Positions 36,142 to 45,345 of a stretch of 64,000 nucleotides of DNA are shown here, one piece after another. Numbering within the stretch: the first letter of the stretch is position 1; every line of letters starts with the position of its first letter. The position numbers and the translations under genes are program-made. Below the pieces are notes generated by a model, which made no database searches, was not told where the DNA came from, and worked only from the letters and a program-made list of their open reading frames with translations. The stretch is taken from NCBI RefSeq assembly GCF_003219815.1, contig NZ_QJVD01000017.1, positions 44,791-108,790 of the forward strand, in the 5' to 3' direction. This DNA is from Arthrobacter livingstonensis (GTDB taxonomy: Bacteria; Actinomycetota; Actinomycetes; Actinomycetales; Micrococcaceae).

Positions 36142-36442
36142 TTCCCACTCATTTGTTCATTTGTCCTGTCGTACTATCAAAGTTCGCGCACGTTGCCATA
36201 GCCGGACCACTCCATGACTGGACAGTAGTGGCGGCTCCGACGGCTCGTGGCAGCCACTACCGTCCAGTGACGGCGCGCCATTCCCGCCGCGACCCGACGC
36301 ATGACTAAAACCGCTTGCCCTAGTTAACAAGTTAACTTGGCTGCCTTCCCGCAACCACGACGCGTGCGGGCGTAGGCTGGAATCCTCTGAAAAAAAATAT
36401 CGATTCAATGGGCAGTTGAAGTTGGGCAGTCGAAGTATCCCC
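36142..36442. promoter_or_regulatory. Intergenic region with operator-like palindromes upstream of the ABC exporter
   Basis: A 301-bp region without a gene. From left to right: TTTGTCCTGTC (36160-36170), similar to the iol operators and upstream of the tautomerase relic; an imperfect 19-bp inverted repeat (36217-36235 with 36250-36268, 2 mismatches); and AGTTAAC-AA-GTTAACT (36322-36337), a near-perfect 16-bp palindrome of the MarR/TetR operator kind, about 105 bp before the exporter start. No MarR- or TetR-type gene is adjacent. Confidence 0.55.
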
Positions 36443-38344
36443 ATGACAGACGCAGACAAATCCACGGACAACACCACGCTCTTAGCTTCCCTGGGAAGGC
36501 TTGCCCCGCAGCTCAAACCAATTTTCGCCCCGCTCATCTGGGGCCTCCTGAGCGCGCTTGCCGCCAGCGTTGTTGCCCTGCTTATTCCACAGGTGTACCG
36601 CGTGCTCGTCAACTCCGCCCTCCAACCGGGGAACGGGACGAAGGGCCTCTGGACGGGTGCCGCCGTCGTACTTGGACTGGGGATTTTGGAGGCAGGGCTC
36701 ATCGCCTTGCGCCGGCAGTTTGTGATTGTGCCGGCCACCACGGTGGAAACCCGCATGCGGACATCGTTCTACCGGCACCTGCAGTCGCTCGCCGTCGAAT
36801 TCCACGACCGCTGGGGTTCCGGGCAGCTGCTCAGCCGCGCCATGAGCGACCTGAACTTCATGCGCCGCTGGATGGCCTTTGGTGCGATCATGCTGGTGGT
36901 CACTGCCCTGACCGTGGTGATCGGAGTGGCCCTGATGCTGTCCATGAGCTGGGAGCTGGGCCTGATCTTCGTGGCCGCGGCGGTGCCGATCGTCGTCTTC
37001 GGCTACAGGTTCCGGCGTTCCTACGGGCTGGTCAGCCGCAGGAGCCAGGACCAGGCCGGCGACCTCGCCACGGCCGTGGAGGAATCCGTCCACGGCATCC
37101 GCGTGCTCAAGGCGTTCGGGCGCGGCCGGGAGGCGCTGGATTCCTTTGCCGGGCAGGCGCAGGAGCTCCAGGCCACCGAAATCCACAAGGCCAAGTCGCT
37201 GGCCGTGTTTTCCCTGGTGGTCACGCTGCTGCCGGAGCTGGCCCTGGGCGCCGGACTGGTGGTGGGCATCCTGCTCGTTTCGCAGGCAAGGCTCGACGTC
37301 GGCGCCCTCGTCGCGTTTTTTGCCACGGCTGCCGTCGTGGCCGGGCCCGTGGAGTCCATGGGCCCGCTGATGGCCATGACCCTTGCGGCCAAGACCGCCG
37401 TGGACCGGCACTTTGAAGTCATGGACGCCCCCAACACCATCACGGACCCAGCCGAGCCGGTTCGCCTCGGCCCCGTCCGCGGCGACCTGGAATTCCGCGG
37501 TGTCCATTTCCACTATCCGGACACCCCGGCGGGCACGCCGGAGCTGCTCAACGGCATTGACCTGGTCCTCCGCGCGGGCGAAACCATGGCACTGGTGGGC
37601 GTCACCGGCAGTGGCAAGAGCACGCTGCTGAACCTGGTGCCGCGGCTTTTTGACGCCACGGCCGGCGCCGTCCTGCTGGACGGCACCGACATCCGGCGGC
37701 TGGCCCTGGCCGATCTGCGCCGGCACGTATCCGTAGCCTTTGAGGACACCACCTTGTTTTCCAACTCCGTGCGCGGGAACGTCCTGCTGGGTGCCGCGGA
37801 ACACCCCGGACTGTCCCCCGACGAAATCCTGGAGCAGGCATTGGAGGTGGCCCAGGCGGGGTTCGCCTACGCACTGCCGAACGGCGTGGACACGCTGATC
37901 GGCGAGGAGGGACTCAGCCTGTCCGGCGGGCAGCGGCAGAGAATCGCCCTGGCCCGCGCCATCGCCGCCCGCCCCGCAGTGCTGGTCCTGGACGATCCCC
38001 TCTCCGCCCTGGATGTGAACACCGAGGAACGCGTATCCGACGGGCTGCGGGCCGCACTTGTTGGGACCACCACGTTGATCGTCGCCCACCGCCCGTCCAC
38101 CGTGGCGATGGCCGACCGGGTGGCCCTGCTGCAGGACGGGCACATCACGGCAGTTGGCACCCACAGCGAGCTGCTCGCCGGCAATGACCACTATCGCTAC
38201 GTGCTGGCCAGCCTCAGCGAGGAGCCAAAGGACTTGGACAGCGATTTGGACACAGACACCGAAAATGAACTTGCCGACGAGCTGGGTGCGGCTCCCCGAG
38301 GCACCGGCCCGCTGGACGTCGTTCACAGGGGAGCAACGGCGTGA
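36443..38344 (+). CDS. ABC exporter half-transporter, subunit with degenerate Walker B
   Basis: Type IV ABC exporter, 633 aa: an N-terminal six-helix membrane domain (about residues 25-305), then an ATPase domain. Walker [10 protein letters not shown], signature [16 protein letters not shown], Walker [14 protein letters not shown]-loop IVAHRPST. The position after the Walker B Asp is Asp518 instead of the catalytic Glu, the pattern of the degenerate-site subunit of heterodimeric exporters. Start ATG 36443 is chosen; a TTG at 36416 is possible. The stop overlaps the next gene as GTGA. The substrate (drug, lipid or peptide) is unknown. Confidence 0.92.
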   Translation: MTDADKSTDNTTLLASLGRLAPQLKPIFAPLIWGLLSALAASVVALLIPQVYRVLVNSALQPGNGTKGLWTGAAVVLGLGILEAGLIALRRQFVIVPATTVETRMRTSFYRHLQSLAVEFHDRWGSGQLLSRAMSDLNFMRRWMAFGAIMLVVTALTVVIGVALMLSMSWELGLIFVAAAVPIVVFGYRFRRSYGLVSRRSQDQAGDLATAVEESVHGIRVLKAFGRGREALDSFAGQAQELQATEIHKAKSLAVFSLVVTLLPELALGAGLVVGILLVSQARLDVGALVAFFATAAVVAGPVESMGPLMAMTLAAKTAVDRHFEVMDAPNTITDPAEPVRLGPVRGDLEFRGVHFHYPDTPAGTPELLNGIDLVLRAGETMALVGVTGSGKSTLLNLVPRLFDATAGAVLLDGTDIRRLALADLRRHVSVAFEDTTLFSNSVRGNVLLGAAEHPGLSPDEILEQALEVAQAGFAYALPNGVDTLIGEEGLSLSGGQRQRIALARAIAARPAVLVLDDPLSALDVNTEERVSDGLRAALVGTTTLIVAHRPSTVAMADRVALLQDGHITAVGTHSELLAGNDHYRYVLASLSEEPKDLDSDLDTDTENELADELGAAPRGTGPLDVVHRGATA

Positions 38345-40266
38345 GTGCCAGGTCAAGGCGCGCCCCGGCTCCGGCGTCGAACATCAACGCGGCACCACCG
38401 CAGGGAACTGCCGGCGAGGACCGCGTGGAGCTCAGCCGGCAGGACAGCAAGGCCGTGCGCCGCCGCTCGGTACAGCTGCTGGGCATGCTGCTTCGCCCGG
38501 TCCGCCTGCGCTTCGCCATCACGGTTGCCCTGGTGGTGCTGTCCCAGGCGGCAAAGGTGGCCGGTCCGCTGTTGATCGCGTTCGGCATCGACACGGCCCT
38601 GCCCGCCCTGAAGGACCAGGGCGCCAACCCCGTTCCGCTGATCGTCACCGGCGGCGGCTATGTGGTCGCGGCGCTGCTCGCCTCCTGGCTCACGGCCGCG
38701 TACCTGACGGCCACGGCCCGGCTCAGCCAGGCCATGCTCCTGGACCTGCGCATCCAGGTGTTCCGGCACACGCAGCGACTGAGCATGGAGTTCCACGAGA
38801 GCTACACGTCCGGGCGGATCATTTCGCGCCAGACCTCGGACCTGGAGGCGCTGCGCGAACTGCTGGACTCGGGCATCTCCTCCCTTGCCTCGGGCTTGAT
38901 CTTCATGGCCCTGACGGCTGTGAGCATCTTTTCGCTGGACTGGATCACGGGGCTGCTGGTCATGGCCTCCGCCGTCCCGATGTTCTTCCTCTCGCGCTGG
39001 TACCAAAAGCGATCCCAATCCGCCTACAGGTCCTCCCGGGTCGTCTCGGCGCGGCTCATTGTCCACTTCATCGAAACCATGACCGGCATCCGCGCCGTGA
39101 AGGCCTTCCGGCGCGAAGCGGACAACGCGGCCACCTACGACGAACTGGCCGAGGACTACCGCCGCGTCACGGTTCGGTCCATCAACCTCAACGGCATCTT
39201 CCAGCCGGGCCTGGTGCTCATCGGCAATGTGGCCGTGGCGGTGGTGCTGCTGGTGGGTGGCTTCCGCGTGCTCGGGGGCGCGCTGGAAGTGGGCGCGCTG
39301 CTGGCACTGCTGCTCGCCACTAAGCGCTTCTTTCAGCCGGTCGGCCAGATGGCCATGTTCTACAATTCCTTCCAGTCCGCCCAGGCCGCCCTCGAGAAGG
39401 TGTCCGGGCTGCTCGAGGAAGTCCCCACCGTGCAGCCGCCGCGAAACCCGGTCCCCCTGCCCGTCGCGCACGGTGACATCCGCTTCACCGGGGCCGAGTT
39501 TGGCTACGGCAACGGACCCGTGGTGCTGCCCCGCATGGACCTGCACATTCCCGCAGGGCAGACAGTGGCCGTGGTCGGGGCCACCGGTGCGGGCAAGTCC
39601 ACGCTGGCCAAGCTCCTGGCCCGCTTTTATGACGTGACCGCCGGTTCCCTGAAGCTCGACGGCGTGGAGTTGCGTGAGCTCTCCACCGCGGACTTGCGCC
39701 GTGCCGTGGTGATGGTGACCCAGGAGGCTTTCCTGTTCAGCGGCACGGTGGCCGAGAACATCGCCCTGGGAAACCCTGCCGCAAGCCGGTCCGCGATTGA
39801 GTCCGCTGCACGCGAAGTGGGGGCTGACACGTTCATCCGTGCCCTGCCCGACGGCTACGACACCGATGTGAACAAGCGCGGCGGCCGGGTGTCGGCGGGG
39901 CAGCGGCAGCTGATTTCCTTTGCCCGTGCATTCCTGGCGAACCCGGCCGTGCTGATCCTGGACGAGGCGACGTCGTCGCTGGACATCCCGTCCGAACGGC
40001 TGGTGCAGGGCGGGCTGCACCGGCTGCTTGGCGCCTCCGGGGCCACGGGCGTTGCTGGCACCTCTGGCGGCGACGGCCGTGGCCAAGGCGGGCCGGGCCG
40101 GACGGCGCTGATCATCGCCCACCGGCTCTCCACAGTGGCCATTGCCGACCGCGTTCTGGTGGTCCACGACGGCCGCATCGTGGAAGACGGAACTCCCGCG
40201 GAACTGATCTCCGGCGGCGGCCGCTTTGCCGACCTCCACGGCGCCTGGCAGGACTCGCTGGTGTAG
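38341..40266 (+). CDS. ABC exporter half-transporter, catalytic subunit
   Basis: Partner of the preceding protein, 641 aa, GTG start overlapping its stop. Membrane domain about residues 55-340, then ATPase domain with Walker [10 protein letters not shown], Walker [13 protein letters not shown] (catalytic Glu present) and H-loop IIAHRLST. The signature is RVSAGQRQL (517-524) rather than LSGGQ, so its signature completes the degenerate site formed with the partner's Walker motifs. A Gly-rich stretch of about 25 residues ([11 protein letters not shown]) sits between the D-loop and H-loop, an unusual insertion. Confidence 0.92.
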   Translation: MSARSRRAPAPASNINAAPPQGTAGEDRVELSRQDSKAVRRRSVQLLGMLLRPVRLRFAITVALVVLSQAAKVAGPLLIAFGIDTALPALKDQGANPVPLIVTGGGYVVAALLASWLTAAYLTATARLSQAMLLDLRIQVFRHTQRLSMEFHESYTSGRIISRQTSDLEALRELLDSGISSLASGLIFMALTAVSIFSLDWITGLLVMASAVPMFFLSRWYQKRSQSAYRSSRVVSARLIVHFIETMTGIRAVKAFRREADNAATYDELAEDYRRVTVRSINLNGIFQPGLVLIGNVAVAVVLLVGGFRVLGGALEVGALLALLLATKRFFQPVGQMAMFYNSFQSAQAALEKVSGLLEEVPTVQPPRNPVPLPVAHGDIRFTGAEFGYGNGPVVLPRMDLHIPAGQTVAVVGATGAGKSTLAKLLARFYDVTAGSLKLDGVELRELSTADLRRAVVMVTQEAFLFSGTVAENIALGNPAASRSAIESAAREVGADTFIRALPDGYDTDVNKRGGRVSAGQRQLISFARAFLANPAVLILDEATSSLDIPSERLVQGGLHRLLGASGATGVAGTSGGDGRGQGGPGRTALIIAHRLSTVAIADRVLVVHDGRIVEDGTPAELISGGGRFADLHGAWQDSLV

Positions 40267-40466
40267 CCGGCCCGGCACGACGCCTGGCTGGGGTCCGGGC
40301 TGCGGGCCGGGCAGGACCTCGTGCGCAATCCGGCCGGTCCGGGCATCCGACCGGGCAGCGTTGCGGGTTGCGGACCGGGGCCGCGATTTCGCGTAACCGG
40401 CATCCGTCCGCTATTCTTGAGAGGTTGCTTTTCCAGACCTTCACAGGTTTCGGAAGCGCAATGGAT

Positions 40467-40543
40467 CGGGGTGTGGCGCAGCTTGGTAGCGCGCGTCGTT
40501 CGGGACGACGAGGCCGCAGGTTCAAATCCTGTCACCCCGACCA
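40467..40543 (+). tRNA. tRNA-Pro (anticodon CGG)
   Basis: Clover-leaf by eye: acceptor CGGGGTG pairs with CACCCCG, D-arm GCGCAGCTTGGTAGCGC, anticodon stem CGTCG/CGACG with loop TTCGGGA (anticodon CGG), T-arm with GGTTCAAATCC. The 3' CCA is encoded at 40541-40543. The gene is alone, with a terminator-like hairpin 6 bases later. Confidence 0.97.
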
Positions 40544-40549
40544 AATGTT

Positions 40550-40588
40550 AAAGGCAGTGTCCATGCGGGCGCTGCCTTTAGTGTTTTT
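40550..40588 (+). terminator. Intrinsic terminator after tRNA-Pro
   Basis: AAAGGCAG (40550-40557) pairs with CTGCCTTT (40572-40579), followed by AGTGTTTTT. The position just after the tRNA and the T-run make a Rho-independent terminator likely. Confidence 0.75.
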
Positions 40589-40912
40589 GCGTCGGTGGTT
40601 TGGGCGGAATGCCGCTTGTGCTGGTGTTAGCTTCCAGACCGGTAGTTACACCGCCGCTTTTGAAGCCAACACCAGCACACGTGCCGCCCGCTCCCACTTG
40701 ACGGCCGTGCCCGCGTGTCAAGAGCACCGCCAGCCGCCACACGCGACGCCCTCGCCGCGTACGTGGGAAACGTGGCGGCTACGGTCGCCTCATGCCCGGA
40801 CTGCGCCAAAACTTTTAATGGCTTATATACAGCCAACTCACTCACTCCTTACAAGTGCCGGGCGTATTTTGCTTAGAGCAACTAAGAAACCGCCAAAGGA
40901 GATGGTTTTGCG
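40589..40912. other. Intergenic region between tRNA-Pro and the permease gene
   Basis: About 320 bp without a supportable gene. It holds an 18-bp inverted repeat with one mismatch (40617-40634 with 40662-40679, arms TGTGCTGGTGTTAGCTTC) and a smaller CCGCCAC/GTGGCGG pair. The last 100 bases are AT-richer (TTTTAATGGCTTATATACAG at 40812-40831) and likely carry the permease promoter. AAAGGAG is at 40895-40901. Confidence 0.5.
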
Positions 40913-42601
40913 ATGAGTGCAGCAACGGAAAGAAGCCCCCAAGGAGGCCTTCCCCACCAAGGAACAAAGCTCAAGCGGCATTTGGGGCCCGTGGGGCTCC
41001 TTTTTACCGCCATTGGTTCAATTATCGGCTCGGGCTGGTTGTTCGGAGCCTACAACGCATCACAAATTGCCGGGCCTGCGGCAATTTTTTCTTGGCTGAT
41101 CGCCGGGCTCATGGTCATGATGATCGGCCTGTGCTACGCCGAGCTGGGACCCATGTTTCCCGTCTCCGGCGGCGTGGTCCGGTACCCGCACCTGGTATGG
41201 GGCTCGTTCGCCAGCTACTCGCTGGGATTCATCACCTGGGTCAGTTCCGCCGCCGTCCCGGCCATTGAGGTCGAGGGCGCCCTCACGTACGCCACCAGAT
41301 ATGCACCCTTCACCGTCGCCCAACGGGTCTCGGGCCTCACGGTGCACACCTTGACGCCGCTGGGCCTTGTGATAGCCGTGGTCCTGATGGCCGTCTTTGT
41401 GGTCATCAACTTCTATGGCGTGCGCCTGTTCGCCCAGATCAACAACGTCCTGGTGTGGTGGAAGCTGGCCATCATCGTGCTGGTCATAGCCACGTTCCTG
41501 ATCATGGCCTTTGGCACCACCCAGATGGGTTCCGTGAAAAACTTCACGTCGCTGGGTTTTGCCCCCTCCGGCGCTTCGGCCATCTTCACCTGCATCGCCA
41601 CGGCCGGGATCACCTTTTCCTTCCTCGGCTTCCGGCAGGGCATCGAACTGGCCGGTGAAACAACCAACCCGAAGCGGAACATCCCGTTCGCCATCATCGG
41701 CTCCCTGACCATCACCGCAGCCATCTACGCACTGCTGCAGGTCGCCTTCACCATGGGCATCCCCGAACACGTGCTGCAAAGCTCGGGGGCCTGGTCCCAT
41801 CTGTCCTTCACCAACGACGCCGGCCCGCTGGCAGCCCTGGCCACCCTGGGCGGGCTGACCTGGCTGGCGTACCTGTTGTATGCAGACGCCATCATTTCCC
41901 CGCTGGACACCGGCCTGATCTACACCACCATTGCGGCCCGGGTCTCCTACGCGCAGGGTCGCAACGGCAACGCCCCGCGGTGGCTGGCACGCACGAACAG
42001 GCACGGCGTGCCGCACTGGAGCCTGTTCCTGACATTCGTGGTGGGCTTGATCATGTTCCTGCCGTTCCCCAGTTGGCAGCAGCTGGTCGGCTTCATCACC
42101 TCCGCCACGGTCCTGTCCTTCGGCTCCGGCCCGCTCGTCGTCGCCACTCTGCGCCGCCAGATGGGCGACCGGGTGCGCCCGTTCAGGCTCCCCGGCGGTT
42201 TCACCATCCCGCTGATCGCCTTTTACTGCGCCAACCTGATCGTGTTCTGGGGCGGTTGGACCGTCAATCTGAAGATCTTCATCACCATCCTGCTCGGCTA
42301 CATCCTGTTGGTAATTTTCGAGTTCACCGGCGACCGCAGCATCAAGCCCAAGCTGGACTTCAAGGCCGGAGCCCTGTGGCTGATCCCCTGGCTCGTCCTG
42401 GTCGGGTTCCAAAGCTGGCTCATGGACCCCACAGCCCATCCCGGCCTGTTCTGGTGGGCCTTCCTGAGCAACGCCGTCATCACCGTGATTGTCTTCTTCA
42501 TTGCACTGAGGACGCACCTGCCGCTGGCCGAGGTGCAGAACTACATTGACGACGCCGAAGAGGAGTCCCGCGAGGAGGAGGCCGAGCTGGGCACCGTCTA
42601 G
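40913..42601 (+). CDS. APC-family amino acid permease
   Basis: Integral membrane transporter of 562 aa with about 12-14 helices. Helix 1 carries the substrate/sodium motif FTAIGSIIGSGWLFG, and GITFSFLGFRQGIELAGETTNPKRNIPFAI is the helix 6-7 region of APC transporters. The acidic C-terminal tail (DDAEEESREEEAELG) is cytoplasmic. AAAGGAG lies 11 bases before ATG 40913. The substrate cannot be told from sequence; the length and GFRQ motif recall the aspartate/proton and YjeM-like groups. It appears monocistronic. Confidence 0.9.
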   Translation: MSAATERSPQGGLPHQGTKLKRHLGPVGLLFTAIGSIIGSGWLFGAYNASQIAGPAAIFSWLIAGLMVMMIGLCYAELGPMFPVSGGVVRYPHLVWGSFASYSLGFITWVSSAAVPAIEVEGALTYATRYAPFTVAQRVSGLTVHTLTPLGLVIAVVLMAVFVVINFYGVRLFAQINNVLVWWKLAIIVLVIATFLIMAFGTTQMGSVKNFTSLGFAPSGASAIFTCIATAGITFSFLGFRQGIELAGETTNPKRNIPFAIIGSLTITAAIYALLQVAFTMGIPEHVLQSSGAWSHLSFTNDAGPLAALATLGGLTWLAYLLYADAIISPLDTGLIYTTIAARVSYAQGRNGNAPRWLARTNRHGVPHWSLFLTFVVGLIMFLPFPSWQQLVGFITSATVLSFGSGPLVVATLRRQMGDRVRPFRLPGGFTIPLIAFYCANLIVFWGGWTVNLKIFITILLGYILLVIFEFTGDRSIKPKLDFKAGALWLIPWLVLVGFQSWLMDPTAHPGLFWWAFLSNAVITVIVFFIALRTHLPLAEVQNYIDDAEEESREEEAELGTV

Positions 42602-42711
42602 CTAACCGGCCGGGCCCCGGCCCCCCCCGGGGCGGACCGGAATGACTCCGGCGTCGAGCGGAGACATCCAGCTGGAAACGCAGCGCGGCCGCCCCGGATA
42701 GAATGGGGCGC

Positions 42712-43074
42712 ATGAGTGAGACACTTCCCGCGTGCCCGGAATGCGCCAGTCCGCATGGTTATGCGATGGGCGAGCTGCTGGTCTGCCCCGAGTGCGGCCA
42801 CGAATGGTCCCCCACGGAGCAAACCGGCGAAGCTGAAGAACCCGACGGGGCACGGTCTGCCGTCAAGGACGCCGTCGGGAACATTCTGGCCGACGGCGAC
42901 ACCGTCAGCATCACCCGGACCATGAAGGTCAAGGGCAGCCCCCAGGGCCTGAAGGCGGGCACCAAGGTGCGCAACATCCGTCTCGTTCCGCCCGTGGACG
43001 GCCACGACATCGACGCCAGGATCGACGGCTTCGGGCCGATGAAGCTCAAATCCAGTGTTGTCAAAAAGATCTAG
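42712..43074 (+). CDS. PhnA/YjdM-type zinc-ribbon protein
   Basis: A 120-aa protein of the PhnA/YjdM family, whose biochemical role is unsettled (the old name alkylphosphonate utilisation operon protein is not functional evidence). The N-terminal zinc ribbon is CPECASPHGYAMGELLVCPEC; the C-terminal SH3-like domain has VKDAVGNILADGDTV and VRNIRLV. Start ATG 42712 rather than the upstream frame extension, to match the family's N-terminus. It stands alone between the permease and the large membrane protein. Confidence 0.9.
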   Translation: MSETLPACPECASPHGYAMGELLVCPECGHEWSPTEQTGEAEEPDGARSAVKDAVGNILADGDTVSITRTMKVKGSPQGLKAGTKVRNIRLVPPVDGHDIDARIDGFGPMKLKSSVVKKI

Positions 43075-43119
43075 GCGCACCGCAATCAACTGCCGAACCA
43101 CTAGCAACAGGACACGGGC

Positions 43120-45132
43120 GTGACTTCATGGATTGAGGCGGTGCCCGCTATCATCGCGGCCCTGTTGATCCTTGGCGTGCCCGGCGCCGCCGTCCTGGCC
43201 GTGCTGCGCCTGCGTGGTCTGGCTGCGCTGTGCCTGGCCCCGGCCGTGTCCGTTTCCGTCGTCTCCGTCAGCGCCGTGGTCGCGCCGGCCATCCACCTGC
43301 CCTGGGGGTGGCCGGTACTGCTGCTGGGCACGGCCATCGCCGCCGTGGCCGCGTTTCTGGCCCGCCGCCTCATCCCCGCCCTGCGCACCGCCGTGCAGGA
43401 CGCTCCGCACGGTCGTGGCACGCTGCCCGGTTCCGTGTCCGCCCGCGGCACTGTGGTGGCCGCCACCGTCGGCGTGCTGGTGGCACTGGCCATAACCACG
43501 GTGTTCCTCACGGTCTCTGCCGCCAACCCGGAACAGTTCACCCAAGGCTACGACTCGGTCTTTCACCTGAACGCGACGGAATACGCGGTGCAGACGAAGG
43601 ATGCGTCCTCGTTTGCAGTCTCCGGCTTCATCCTGCCACCGGGCAAGTCGGCGTTTTACCCCGCTGCCTGGCACGGGCTGGCGAGCCTCCTGGTGCTCCT
43701 GACCGGCATCAGCATTCCAGCAGCCACCAACATCATGTGGCTGGCCGTGTCCGGCGTGGTGTGGCCGCTGGCCTGCGTGTTCCTCACCCTCATACTGGTC
43801 GGTGAAAAGCGCACGGTGCTCCTTGGTGCGGGCGCCCTGGCCGCTGCCTTCCCGGCGTTCCCCTACCTCCTACTGCAATATGGCTCCGTCTACCCCAATC
43901 TGCTGTCCAACGCGCTGGTCCCCGTGGGCGTGGGACTGGTCCTGCTGATCATTCGCCCGCCGGCGCATGCGCCCCTGGCGCCGGCCATGGCGTTGACGCT
44001 GGTGGTGCTTTTCCTCCCCGGCGCCGCCATGGCGCAGCCCAATGGCGTCTTCAGCATCCTGCTGGTCCTCACGCCGCTGTTGGCCTATCTCCTGTTTGCG
44101 TGGCTGCGCACCGGCTACAAGCACACCCGGCGCCGGGGCTGGGTCCGGACCGCCCTTCTGGTGCTCGCGGCGGCGGCCGTGGCCGGCATCCTCTTTGCGC
44201 TGCCCCAATTCCGCAGCCTGTTCAACTACACCAGCCCGGCGTTCATGGCCTTCCCGCTGGCCCTGCTGCGCAACTTCACCCACGCCCCGGACCCCATTTG
44301 GTTCCCCGCAGTCGCCCTGGCCCTGCTTGTGCTGCTCGGGGTGTGGACGGCCGCCATGGCACACAGGATGCGCTGGCTGCTGGTCTCGCTGGTCCTGATC
44401 ACTTTCACCTACGCCCTGGCGGCCGGAACCAACCTGCCACTGGCCAACGTGGTCATGGCCCCGTGGTGGGACAACCCGGAGCGCATCGCCGCCCTGATGC
44501 CGCTGGTCGCCGTGCCGCTGGCGGCAGTGGGCCTGGGCCGCTGCCTGGACTGGCTCCCTGCCAGGTATCCGCGCGTCCGCCTTGTCTCCACGCGCCCGGG
44601 AAGGACGACGGCGGCCGCCGCCCTCGCCGTCGTCCTCGCCTTCTCCAACCCCGGTTTTTGGCAGATGGCCGGCGCCGTGGGGCAGATGTACAACGTGCCC
44701 GCCGAGCCCGACGGGCTGGCGCAGGTGGACGCACAGGAGCTGGCGCTGATCCACCGCCTCGATCAATTCACCACCCCCCGGGACGTCATTGCGAATAACC
44801 CGTACAACGGGTCGGCCCTGGCCATGGCGCTGGCCGGACGGCACATGCTCTTTCCCTACAGTTCGCAGGGCGACCTCACACCGGACATGTATACGCTGCG
44901 GTTTTGGCTCAACCGCGTGGGCAGCGACCAGGCCGTGTGCGCCGCGGCAAAACGACTAGGCGTGACATATCTGCTGGATTTCGGCACGGACTACATTCCG
45001 GCGTTTGACAACCCCAAATCGTTGTATTCGGGGGTGACGCTGGCCCCCGGTTCGGAGGGCTTCACGCTGGTGGCAAAGGAAGGACACGCGGCGCTGTACA
45101 AGCTCACGTTGTGCGGCGGGGTGCCGATGTAG
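43120..45132 (+). CDS. Large polytopic membrane protein, DUF6541-like
   Basis: A 670-aa protein with about 13-14 hydrophobic helices starting IIAALLILGVPGAAVLAVL. An extracytoplasmic loop after helix 4 contains FTQGYDSVFHLNATEYAVQT, where the Asp-Ser-x-x-His arrangement resembles GT-C-type glycosyltransferases and the mycobacterial DUF6541 family. The C-terminal 130 residues are a soluble extracellular segment (NNPYNGSALAMALAGRHMLFPY). GTG start at 43120. Likely an envelope polysaccharide or lipid modification enzyme, but the family has no proven activity that I can cite. Confidence 0.78.
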   Translation: MTSWIEAVPAIIAALLILGVPGAAVLAVLRLRGLAALCLAPAVSVSVVSVSAVVAPAIHLPWGWPVLLLGTAIAAVAAFLARRLIPALRTAVQDAPHGRGTLPGSVSARGTVVAATVGVLVALAITTVFLTVSAANPEQFTQGYDSVFHLNATEYAVQTKDASSFAVSGFILPPGKSAFYPAAWHGLASLLVLLTGISIPAATNIMWLAVSGVVWPLACVFLTLILVGEKRTVLLGAGALAAAFPAFPYLLLQYGSVYPNLLSNALVPVGVGLVLLIIRPPAHAPLAPAMALTLVVLFLPGAAMAQPNGVFSILLVLTPLLAYLLFAWLRTGYKHTRRRGWVRTALLVLAAAAVAGILFALPQFRSLFNYTSPAFMAFPLALLRNFTHAPDPIWFPAVALALLVLLGVWTAAMAHRMRWLLVSLVLITFTYALAAGTNLPLANVVMAPWWDNPERIAALMPLVAVPLAAVGLGRCLDWLPARYPRVRLVSTRPGRTTAAAALAVVLAFSNPGFWQMAGAVGQMYNVPAEPDGLAQVDAQELALIHRLDQFTTPRDVIANNPYNGSALAMALAGRHMLFPYSSQGDLTPDMYTLRFWLNRVGSDQAVCAAAKRLGVTYLLDFGTDYIPAFDNPKSLYSGVTLAPGSEGFTLVAKEGHAALYKLTLCGGVPM

Positions 45133-45345
45133 GCCCCCGGCCCCCCGGGAGGGATAATGGGGAGGGACAATGCAGGCCCCAGGAGTGACGACGGGGCACC
45201 GGAGCGGGCATCCGCGTCGCCACACGGTATTGACAACTTTTGTAGATTATTATCACTAACTAGTCATAGAGCTTAGAGTTGTGAATACAGTTTGCGTCAA
45301 CGCAATGGTTTGATCAATGCAGTGGTTTGCAAGAGGAGCAGCATA
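45133..45345. promoter_or_regulatory. Promoter region of the XRE/TPR regulator
   Basis: 213 bp, increasingly AT-rich. TTGACA (45228-45233) is a perfect -35 hexamer, with TATCAC after a 15-bp spacer as a weak -10. Two related CAATGgTTTG/CAGTGGTTTGC units near 45302-45330 precede the ribosome site AAGAGGAG and GTG 45346. Confidence 0.4.

Noticed and set aside
36482-40278. Two antisense open frames of over 600 codons opposite the ABC exporter
   Set aside because: Both shadow the exporter genes codon by codon and lack any motif or ribosome site.
40467-40912. Integration site for a mobile element at tRNA-Pro
   Set aside because: No integrase gene, no direct repeat of the tRNA 3' end downstream in the window, and ordinary genes follow.
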